NCBI RefSeq assembly: GCF_900446695.1
Contig: NZ_UAVP01000007.1
Span: 62,001 to 126,000 of the forward strand
Length of the DNA: 64,000 bases
Direction of reading: 5' to 3'
Source of the DNA: Capnocytophaga sputigena
Lineage (GTDB): Bacteria > Bacteroidota > Bacteroidia > Flavobacteriales > Flavobacteriaceae
Shown: one piece after another, positions 16,227 to 23,388 of the stretch
Position numbering within the stretch: the stretch's first letter is position 1
How the letters are laid out: the number at the start of each line of letters is the position of its first letter
The notes under the pieces: generated by a model
The model's input: only the letters and a program-made list of their open reading frames with translations
Told to the model about the DNA's origin: nothing
Databases searched by the model: none
Position numbers and translations under genes: made by a program

Positions 16227-16394
16227 AGGCTGTCCAGAAAGTCTCAAAATTCTTTTTGCATCACAAACTTTGCCAAAGTCTGAAACTTTGGCAAAGTTTG
16301 TTGTATTGGTAATCAATTGCTTTTAGAGTGAAAGCCAATGATAGCTGGGTATGTGCTGCAAACGCCCACATAAATAAAACTTTTTGGACACCTT
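16227..16394. mobile_element. candidate miniature inverted-repeat element, about 168 bp
   Basis: AGGCTGTCCAGAAAGT (16227-16242) and ACTTTTTGGACACCTT (16379-16394) are terminal inverted repeats matching at 13 of 16 positions. The interior has no convincing gene, only a short open frame from 16328. It holds a perfect 15-bp palindrome at 16264-16300 (CAAACTTTGCCAAAG, loop TCTGAAA, CTTTGGCAAAGTTTG). I see no clear target-site duplication. It lies between tpx and the ftsK promoter. Confidence 0.45.
16264..16300 (+). terminator. 15-bp perfect hairpin downstream of tpx
   Basis: The arms at 16264-16278 and 16286-16300 pair perfectly with a 7-nt loop. The trailing sequence TTGTTG is only modestly T-rich, so termination of tpx is plausible but not certain. 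The core is shared with the rpoD terminator. Confidence 0.55.
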
Positions 16395-16429
16395 CTCTAT
16401 TATCAAATCACTGCTTGTTACCTTTTTTA

Positions 16430-16460
16430 TTGCCAAATCGCCAAATTATTCTTACCTTTG
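16430..16460 (+). promoter_or_regulatory. ftsK promoter
   Basis: TTG (16430-16432), 20-nt spacer, TACCTTTG (16453-16460). The box is preceded by AAATTATTCT and followed by CCCC, a context repeated at the ABC-F and ricT promoters. A CCTAAAGCCTAACACCTG-type repeat leader follows. Confidence 0.7.
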
Positions 16461-16531
16461 CCCCCTCAATGAGGTCACCTAGATGCCTAAAGCCTAACAC
16501 CTGTCCCCTGACCTCCTAAACCCTAAAAGAA

Positions 16532-18967
16532 ATGGCTAAAAAAAAACAAGATAAGGATAAAGATAACGATAAAAATTCCGCAAAAAAGAAAGAAGCTAAA
16601 GCTGTTAAATCTCAACAACGCCGCTTGATATTTGGAGGATTTTTAGTGCTTCTCGCACTCTTTTTAATTTTTGCTTTTACATCTTTTTTCTTTTCCTGGC
16701 AAGCCGACCAAAGTTTGTGGGCAGACCTTACCAATCGTGAAGAAATAGCTGATAACTTAGGTAGCAAAATAGGGGCTTACCTTAGCTATCTCCTGATGTA
16801 CAAAGGTTTTGGTATCGCTACTTTCATCGCCGTATGGCTCATTTTCCTCTCCGGACTCAAATATTTGTTCAATATCAAAATAGCACTGCTCAACCGCTGG
16901 TATTGGGGTACTTTGCTAATGGTACTCCTCGCTACTTTTTTGGGTTTTCTGCAAGGAAAATCTACCATCCTTTCAGGAGTTTCAGGCTATGAAGTGAATC
17001 ATTTTCTGCAAGATTATTTCGGCAAAATAGGTACTTTTTTAATACTTTTTTTCATAGCCTTGGTATACGCCATTACTAAATGGCAGCTCACTCCCGAAAA
17101 AATAATGTCTTTCTTCCAAAATATTTTCGCTAAACTGAAACGTGAACACAACGATGATCATCACAGCGAACACGATGACGACCTGAATAATATCAACGAA
17201 ACTCCTCCTACTACCCCTATCGACACAATAGTTAGCGATGACGATCAGCAAGATATAGAAATCGTTATTCCGCAAGTAGAAGATGAAAAAATCGACCCTT
17301 TTACTCATAAAAAAGAAATTCCATTCCTCGATGGCAAAGGCGAATTGGAAATTACCAATGTACCTGAAGAAGAAGCACCACCGCTTACCATTGCCCCTAT
17401 TGTGCCGCCTTCGGTAATAGATCCCGAGGATTTAGCAAAACAATTAGTGGAAAACTACGGTGAATACGACCCTCGTTTAGATCTCAGCGACTATCGTTTC
17501 CCTACAATCGAATTGTTGAGTGAACCTAAAGATAAAGGTATCATTATCAACGAAGAAGAACTAAAGGAAAACAACGATACGATTATCAAAACTTTAGCTG
17601 ATTACAAAATCGAAATTTCCAAAATCAAAGCGACTGTAGGACCTACTGTTACGCTCTATGAGATTGTGCCTGTGGCAGGTACGCGTATTGCTAAAATCAA
17701 AAGTTTGGAGGACGATATCGCCCTCTCACTTGCGGCTCTCGGTATTCGTATCATCGCTCCTATCCCTGGCAAAGGAACCATTGGTATTGAGGTGCCTAAT
17801 AAAAAACCTACCACTGTGTATATGCGCTCGATGATTATGGCGCAGAAATTCCAAAATGCCGAAATGGAACTCCCTATCGCTTTCGGTAAAACCATTAGCA
17901 ACGAAACTTTTGTCGCCGATCTTACTAAGATGCCGCACTTGCTAATGGCTGGAGCTACAGGACAAGGTAAATCGGTAGGTATCAATGTGGTGCTAAGCTC
18001 CTTGCTCTATAAAAAACACCCTGCTGAGGTGAAATTTGTACTTGTTGACCCTAAAAAAGTAGAACTTTCTATATTCGAGACGATTGAACGCCACTTCCTC
18101 GCCAAACTACCCGATAGTGAAGAGGCTATTATCACCGATAACAAAAAAGTGGTGAACACCCTCAACTCCCTCTGTATAGAGATGGACAACCGCTACGAGT
18201 TGCTCAAAAATGCTCAAGTGCGCAACATCAAAGAGTACAACGCTAAGTTCAAAGCACGACAACTCAACCCTAACGAAGGACATCGCTTCTTGCCTTATAT
18301 CGTACTAGTGGTAGATGAGTTTGCCGATTTGATAATGACGGCAGGTAAAGAGGTGGAACTCCCTATCGCTCGCTTGGCACAGCTTGCCCGCGCTATTGGT
18401 ATTCACTTGATTATCGCTACCCAACGTCCGTCTACTAACGTAATTACAGGTATTATCAAAGCCAACTTCCCTACACGTGTTGCCTTTAAAGTGAGTTCAA
18501 AAATCGACTCTAAAATTATCTTGGACGGATCTGGGGCTGAACAGCTCATCGGTAGGGGGGATATGCTCTACTCACAAGGTAATGAACCCGTGCGTATACA
18601 ATGTGCTTTTGTCGATACCCCCGAAATCAAACATATCACTGATTTTATCGGAGCCCAACGCGCCTACCCCGATGCCTACTTGCTACCTGAATACGTAGGT
18701 GCTGAGGGTGAAAGTATGGATTTAGATTTCGACCCTTCTGAACGCGACCCTATGTTCCGTGAAGCGGCTGAAGTGGTAGTAAATGCACAACAAGGCTCAG
18801 CATCGCTCTTGCAACGCAAACTCAAATTGGGCTACAACCGCGCAGGTCGCCTCATCGACCAGTTAGAACACGCCGGTGTAGTAGGACCTTTTGAAGGCAG
18901 TAAAGCCCGCCAAGTGCTCATCCAAGACATCACAAGTTTAGACCGCCTCTTAGGAGGAAGTGAATAG
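16532..18967 (+). CDS. ftsK: DNA translocase FtsK/SpoIIIE
   Basis: 811 residues. A lysine-rich N terminus is followed by four membrane helices within about residues 30-185, then an acidic linker (DDDHHSEHDDD-like, 200-260). The motor has an alpha/beta domain and an ATPase with Walker A GATGQGKS at 474-481 and Walker B YIVLVVDEFADLI. A C-terminal gamma winged helix (about 745-805, LLQRKLKLGYNRAGRLIDQLE) reads oriented DNA sequences. FtsK pumps chromosome termini through the closing septum and activates dimer resolution. The linker is short compared with E. coli, as usual in Bacteroidota. Confidence 0.97.
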   Translation: MAKKKQDKDKDNDKNSAKKKEAKAVKSQQRRLIFGGFLVLLALFLIFAFTSFFFSWQADQSLWADLTNREEIADNLGSKIGAYLSYLLMYKGFGIATFIAVWLIFLSGLKYLFNIKIALLNRWYWGTLLMVLLATFLGFLQGKSTILSGVSGYEVNHFLQDYFGKIGTFLILFFIALVYAITKWQLTPEKIMSFFQNIFAKLKREHNDDHHSEHDDDLNNINETPPTTPIDTIVSDDDQQDIEIVIPQVEDEKIDPFTHKKEIPFLDGKGELEITNVPEEEAPPLTIAPIVPPSVIDPEDLAKQLVENYGEYDPRLDLSDYRFPTIELLSEPKDKGIIINEEELKENNDTIIKTLADYKIEISKIKATVGPTVTLYEIVPVAGTRIAKIKSLEDDIALSLAALGIRIIAPIPGKGTIGIEVPNKKPTTVYMRSMIMAQKFQNAEMELPIAFGKTISNETFVADLTKMPHLLMAGATGQGKSVGINVVLSSLLYKKHPAEVKFVLVDPKKVELSIFETIERHFLAKLPDSEEAIITDNKKVVNTLNSLCIEMDNRYELLKNAQVRNIKEYNAKFKARQLNPNEGHRFLPYIVLVVDEFADLIMTAGKEVELPIARLAQLARAIGIHLIIATQRPSTNVITGIIKANFPTRVAFKVSSKIDSKIILDGSGAEQLIGRGDMLYSQGNEPVRIQCAFVDTPEIKHITDFIGAQRAYPDAYLLPEYVGAEGESMDLDFDPSERDPMFREAAEVVVNAQQGSASLLQRKLKLGYNRAGRLIDQLEHAGVVGPFEGSKARQVLIQDITSLDRLLGGSE

Positions 18968-19019
18968 TGAAATGTCTTCTTTGCAGCTTGTCCTCTTAAG
19001 TGAAATAAATAATTAAACA

Positions 19020-19793
19020 ATGAAAAATATAATCCTATCAATAGGCTTGCTATTTGCAACAGCCTTATCAACAGCCCAAAACGTATTCCAAGCTTCTGGC
19101 GAAAGAAGTGTACTAAGAACAGAACTGCCCAAGTACACTAAAATAGATATCGATAGTAGGTGGGAGGTTACATTGGTAAATGAAAAAAACGACCATATCT
19201 ACATCGATGCTGATAATGCAATTCACCCTATCATCAAAGCTACTGTTGAAGATGGTACTTTGAAAATATCTTTGGAAACACCTAAAGGCGTGAATTTTGT
19301 GCAAACAGGAGGCATAAAACTTAAAATCCCAATTAAAGGAACAAGCGAATTGAAAATGCAAAGTGGTAAAATTCGTTCAGAAGAACCTATAAATATGCCT
19401 TCTTATAAAATGCTTCTCGACTTTCTTTCGGAGATTGATTTAAAACTGAATGTCAACGATTTGGACTTAGAAATAGGTAGTTGTAAGGAAGGAAATTTAC
19501 AACTCAATTGCCGAAATCTCACTTTCAATGCAGGGTCACTCGCTAAGCTGCCTATTAGTGGAAAAGTAGAAAATCTTAACTTCGTTTCTAACAGAATCAT
19601 CCGATTAGAAACTTACGACTTAAAAATACAAAATGCTATCTTTAATACTTCGGGTATTGTAAAAGCAAAATTGAGAATTGACGGAACTATACAAGGAAAA
19701 CCAAGCGGTATTTTTGAACTTTATTACAAAGGTAATGCTACTAACCAAATAGAAACAAACTCAATGATTAAGGTCATTAAAGAAGAAAAATAA
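19020..19793 (+). CDS. secreted GIN-domain (DUF2807) protein
   Basis: 257 residues with a signal peptide ending near residue 19 (MKNIILSIGLLFATALSTAQ). The rest is strand-rich and reads like a GIN/DUF2807 beta-solenoid: YTKIDIDSRWEVTLVNEKND, IYIDADNAIHPIIKATVEDGTLKISLE, and repeated KLNVNDLDLEIGS-type rungs. These proteins sit in the periplasm or on the surface and have no established activity. In many flavobacteria an outer-membrane lipoprotein carrier follows ftsK, but I see no LolA features here. The stop shares one base with the start of the aminotransferase, indicating coupled translation. Confidence 0.75.
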   Translation: MKNIILSIGLLFATALSTAQNVFQASGERSVLRTELPKYTKIDIDSRWEVTLVNEKNDHIYIDADNAIHPIIKATVEDGTLKISLETPKGVNFVQTGGIKLKIPIKGTSELKMQSGKIRSEEPINMPSYKMLLDFLSEIDLKLNVNDLDLEIGSCKEGNLQLNCRNLTFNAGSLAKLPISGKVENLNFVSNRIIRLETYDLKIQNAIFNTSGIVKAKLRIDGTIQGKPSGIFELYYKGNATNQIETNSMIKVIKEEK

Positions 19794-20977
19794 TGAATCA
19801 ACAACAAGAATTTCTAAAATATCAAGCTCCCACCTCTCCTTATCCGCGATTGTTGGAGGTGGAACGTGCCAAAGGTAGTTATATCTATACTACCGACGGC
19901 AGGCGTTATTTAGATTTTGTAGCAGGGGTATCGGCTTGTACCTTAGGGCATTGCCACCCTGCGGTAGTGAAAGCCATACAAGAGCAATGCGCTACCTATA
20001 TGCACGTAATGGTGTATGGCGAGTACATACAAAAGCCTGCGGTAGACTTCTGCAAGCTCCTCGCAGCACAACTACCCCCCGAACTCAACACTACCTATTT
20101 GGTAAATTCAGGTACGGAAGCTATTGAGGGCTCGGTGAAATTAGCCAAACGCGCTACGGGGCGCACCCAACTCATCGCTGCCAAAAATGCTTATCACGGC
20201 AATACTCAGGGCTCTATGAGCCTAATGGGCTATGAAGAACGCAAACGCGCTTATCGTCCGCTCATCCCTGATGTAGATTTTATAGAGTTCAACAACGAAT
20301 CCGATATCCTCAAAATCACCGAACGCACCGCAGGGGTAGTGCTCGAAAGCATCCAAGGAGGAGCTGGCTTTATCGAACCCCAAAACGACTATCTTATCAA
20401 GGTAAAACGCCGTTGTGAAGAAGTAGGTGCTCTCCTTATTATTGATGAGATACAACCAGGTTTCGGGCGTACGGGCAAGCTCTTTGGTTTCCAAAACTAT
20501 GGCTTTACCCCCGATATTATCGCAATGGGCAAGGGGATGGCAAGCGGTATGCCGGTAGGGGCATTCGTGTCGTCGTATGAGCGTATGCAGCTGTTGGCAA
20601 ATAGTCCTAAAATGGGACATATCACTACTTTTGGAGGCAATCCCGTGATAGCAGCTGCCTCGTTGGCAACCCTCAACCAGCTCCTCACTACCGACCTGAT
20701 GGCTCAAACTTTAGAGAAAGAAAAACTCTTCCGCAAGTATTTGCAACATCCACTTATCGAAAGTATCAACGGTCGCGGTTTGATGTTAGCCGTGATCGTG
20801 AAAACTGCCGAAATCGCTGATTATGTAGTGAATTACTGTCAGGATAAAGGATTGATAGTCTATTGGCTTTTGTTTGAACACCGCGCCGTACGACTTTCGC
20901 CTCCACTTACCCTCACCGATGAAGAAATTAAAGAAGGTTGCGATATCATTATTGAAGCGCTAAACCAATTCAATTAA
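19793..20977 (+). CDS. class III PLP aminotransferase (acetylornithine/ornithine type)
   Basis: 394 residues, complete. Fold type I motifs are clear: the substrate-entry region YLDFVAGVSACTLGHCHP, the phosphate-binding NSGTEAIEGSVKLAKRAT, the cofactor-stacking ANAYHGNTQGSMS region, DEIQPGFGRTG with the ring-nitrogen Asp, and the Schiff-base Lys247 in AMGKGMASGMPVGAF. The subgroup includes ArgD, GabT and 4-aminobutyrate enzymes, and the motifs do not decide the amine donor. No arginine genes are nearby. It is coupled to the GIN-domain gene and lies 19 nt ahead of the PPIase fusion. Confidence 0.9.
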   Translation: MNQQQEFLKYQAPTSPYPRLLEVERAKGSYIYTTDGRRYLDFVAGVSACTLGHCHPAVVKAIQEQCATYMHVMVYGEYIQKPAVDFCKLLAAQLPPELNTTYLVNSGTEAIEGSVKLAKRATGRTQLIAAKNAYHGNTQGSMSLMGYEERKRAYRPLIPDVDFIEFNNESDILKITERTAGVVLESIQGGAGFIEPQNDYLIKVKRRCEEVGALLIIDEIQPGFGRTGKLFGFQNYGFTPDIIAMGKGMASGMPVGAFVSSYERMQLLANSPKMGHITTFGGNPVIAAASLATLNQLLTTDLMAQTLEKEKLFRKYLQHPLIESINGRGLMLAVIVKTAEIADYVVNYCQDKGLIVYWLLFEHRAVRLSPPLTLTDEEIKEGCDIIIEALNQFN

Positions 20978-20996
20978 CAATTAAAAATAAACAAAA

Positions 20997-21929
20997 ATGG
21001 AAAACGGAATTTATGCTAAAATAACTACTAATAAAGGCGTTATTTTACTGCGTCTTACTTACGACAAAACTCCTGCTACGGTAGGTAATTTCGTGGCTCT
21101 TGCCGAAGGAAAAATGAAAAATTCACAAAAACCATTAGGCACTCCTTATTACAACGGACTCACCTTTCATCGTGTGATTCCTAATTTTATGATACAAGGC
21201 GGTTGTCCGTTAGGTACAGGTACTGGTGACCCAGGTTATCGTTTTGATGATGAGTTTCACCCAGAATTGAAACACAACAAAGCAGGCGTGATTTCTATGG
21301 CAAATGCAGGTCCTGGCACTAATGGAAGTCAGTTTTTTATCACGCATTTGGCAACGCCTTGGTTGGACAATAAGCACACTGTTTTTGGTGAAGTAGTAGA
21401 AGGTCAAGAGGTGGTAGATGCGATTGCACAAGGTGATAAAATTGAAAAAGTTGAAATTTTAAGAGTAGGAGCAGAGGCTGAAAAATGGGACGCTCTCAAG
21501 GCTTTTGAAGATTTCAAAGCAGCAAAAGCAGCTCGTTTAGCCGAAGAAAAACGCAAAGCCGAAGAAGCCTTAGCTAAAGAAGTAGTAGGTTTTGATAAAA
21601 CTGACAGTGGTTTGTACTACCAAATCACCCACAAAGGCAATGGTAAAAAAGCAGTAGCCGGACAAAAAGTAGCGGTGCACTATACCGGTATGTTATTAGA
21701 TAAATCTGTGTTCGATAGCTCTCATCGCCGTAGAGAACCTTTGCAATTTACCGTAGGGGTAGGGCAAGTGATACAAGGCTGGGACGAGGGAATTTTGCTC
21801 CTCAGCGAAGGTGACAAAGCCCGCTTGGTTATCCCTTCAGAGCTTGCTTATGGCAGCCGAGGTGCTGGTGGTGTTATCCCTCCTAATGCGCCTCTTATCT
21901 TTGATGTCGAATTAGTTTCAGTAGGATAA
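20997..21929 (+). CDS. dual-family peptidyl-prolyl isomerase: cyclophilin fused to FKBP (CFBP)
   Basis: 310 residues. Residues about 1-155 are a cyclophilin with the catalytic TFHRVIPNFMIQGG, the GSQFFIT block and the HTVFG loop, though the catalytic-site tryptophan segment is PWLDNKHTVF. Residues about 160-190 form a charged helical linker (FEDFKAAKAARLAEEKRKAEEALAKE). Residues about 195-310 are an FKBP with VHYTGMLLD, VFDSS, VIQGWDEGI, IPSELAYG and FDVELVSV. Fusions in this order are known from Flavobacterium. No signal peptide, so it should fold cytoplasmic proteins. A bidirectional terminator separates it from nhaD. Confidence 0.93.
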   Translation: MENGIYAKITTNKGVILLRLTYDKTPATVGNFVALAEGKMKNSQKPLGTPYYNGLTFHRVIPNFMIQGGCPLGTGTGDPGYRFDDEFHPELKHNKAGVISMANAGPGTNGSQFFITHLATPWLDNKHTVFGEVVEGQEVVDAIAQGDKIEKVEILRVGAEAEKWDALKAFEDFKAAKAARLAEEKRKAEEALAKEVVGFDKTDSGLYYQITHKGNGKKAVAGQKVAVHYTGMLLDKSVFDSSHRRREPLQFTVGVGQVIQGWDEGILLLSEGDKARLVIPSELAYGSRGAGGVIPPNAPLIFDVELVSVG

Positions 21930-21932
21930 AAT

Positions 21933-21961
21933 AATAAAGCCAGCTAAAAGCTGGCTTTATT
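21933..21961. terminator. bidirectional intrinsic terminator
   Basis: AATAAAGCCAGCT (21933-21945) and AGCTGGCTTTATT (21949-21961) form a 13-bp stem with an AAA loop, between the convergent PPIase fusion and nhaD genes. Confidence 0.9.
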
Positions 21962-21982
21962 GTTTTATCTGTTACTTGTTAA

Positions 21983-23308
21983 TTATCCAAAGAAGTGTAG
22001 CGCTTCAAAACTTACCAAAGTGAGGTATCCTAAAACGAATCCTAAGAGGGCTATCCATAAGATATTTTTTACGTACCAGAAGAAACTAATCTTCTCCATA
22101 CCCATAGCTACAACTCCCGCTGCCGATCCGATGATAAGCAAGCTACCACCAGTACCTGCCGCGTAAGCGATGAAGTGCCAAATACCGTGGTCTATACCTT
22201 CTTGGAACATACCCATACTGGCTGCTACCAATGGTACGTTGTCTATAATAGCCGAAGCAAAACCTAAGAGCAAAATTACTACGTTTGTGTTTGGAATAGT
22301 TTGATTTAATGTTTGTGCAAAATTGAAAAGTGTTCCAATAGTTTGCAATGATGCTACTGCCAACAAAATACCTAAGAAGAATAAGATACTAGAAAACTCG
22401 ATACGGCTCATTGCACGGTGAATACTGAATTTATCCTTATCAGTAGGCGAAAGTTCGCTGATAGGTTTCAATTTTTCAGAAATAAACCACATTGTAGCCA
22501 AAGCAAAGAGCATTCCTATATAAGGAGGCAAATGAGTGATTGATTTGAAAATAGGAACAAAAATAATAGCTATAAATCCTATAGAAAGCACGGGCATACT
22601 GCTTTTGTAAGTAATACCTTCTTCACTGTTAGAAGTATCAATTTTTCCTTTGAATACAGGTAAAAATGATGCAATGAGCAAAGGTACAACCAAACATACA
22701 ACAGAAGGAATAAATACGTACTCAACTAATTTAGCAGCAGTTACTTTGCCTTTCACCCAAAGCATAGTAGTAGTTACGTCGCCGATAGGTGACCAAGCAC
22801 CTCCTGCATTAGCCGCAATTACAATGAGAGAAGCGTACCATATACGTTCTTTTTGTTCTGGAATAATCTTGCGCAGAATGGTGATAAGGATAATAGTTGT
22901 AGTAAGGTTATCGATAATTGCGGAGAGGAAGAAACCGATAATTCCTATAATCCAAAGGAGTTTTACTTTACTTTTGGTACGAATCAATCGTTTGATAATT
23001 TCAAACCCACGGTGCATATCGATGATTTCCACGATGGTCATCGCACCGATTAAGAAGAAGAGAATTTCAGCTGTTTCAGCTAAGTGATGTTGTAAAGCTT
23101 TGTCGATAGCAGTAGCATTGTCGGCAGGGTTAGCCGGTACTAATACACCGTTTATAACTTCCATTACATCAATGTTAGAAACTTTTAAGAGTGTCCAACA
23201 GATAACAGCCATAGCTAAAGCTGAAATTGTTTTGTCCACCTTTATTTGGTGTTCTGTGGTAATGCAGAGATAGCCAATGAAGAAAATGGCAATAATCCAA
23301 GGTTCCAT
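21983..23308 (-). CDS. nhaD: Na+/H+ antiporter NhaD
   Basis: 441 residues with about eleven to twelve predicted membrane helices. Family hallmarks include the N terminus (IAIFFIGYLCITTEHQIKVDKTISAL), GAMTIVEIIDMHRGFEII, SAIIDNLTTTIILITI, NAGGAWSPIGDVTTTMLWV, and a second IIDNVPLVAASMG. The paired IIDN segments in two half-repeats are typical of the ion transporter superfamily and line the transport site. It exports sodium in exchange for protons at the inner membrane. It is a single gene with a good promoter on the minus strand. Confidence 0.94.
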   Translation of the reverse strand: MEPWIIAIFFIGYLCITTEHQIKVDKTISALAMAVICWTLLKVSNIDVMEVINGVLVPANPADNATAIDKALQHHLAETAEILFFLIGAMTIVEIIDMHRGFEIIKRLIRTKSKVKLLWIIGIIGFFLSAIIDNLTTTIILITILRKIIPEQKERIWYASLIVIAANAGGAWSPIGDVTTTMLWVKGKVTAAKLVEYVFIPSVVCLVVPLLIASFLPVFKGKIDTSNSEEGITYKSSMPVLSIGFIAIIFVPIFKSITHLPPYIGMLFALATMWFISEKLKPISELSPTDKDKFSIHRAMSRIEFSSILFFLGILLAVASLQTIGTLFNFAQTLNQTIPNTNVVILLLGFASAIIDNVPLVAASMGMFQEGIDHGIWHFIAYAAGTGGSLLIIGSAAGVVAMGMEKISFFWYVKNILWIALLGFVLGYLTLVSFEALHFFG

Positions 23309-23339
23309 ACAATAAATATTATTTTTAAAATTAATGTGG

Positions 23340-23372
23340 CAAATATACTAAAACTTTCTATTATATGCCAAA
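23340..23372 (-). promoter_or_regulatory. nhaD promoter
   Basis: On the minus strand TTTG (23372-23369), 21-nt spacer, TATATTTG (23347-23340). The leader to the ATG is about 30 nt. Confidence 0.75.
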
Positions 23373-23388
23373 TCTTTTTGTTTAATTT

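Noticed and set aside
16328-16519. Possible 63-residue gene before ftsK
   Set aside because: It crosses the inverted-repeat end and the ftsK promoter and shows no protein-like pattern.
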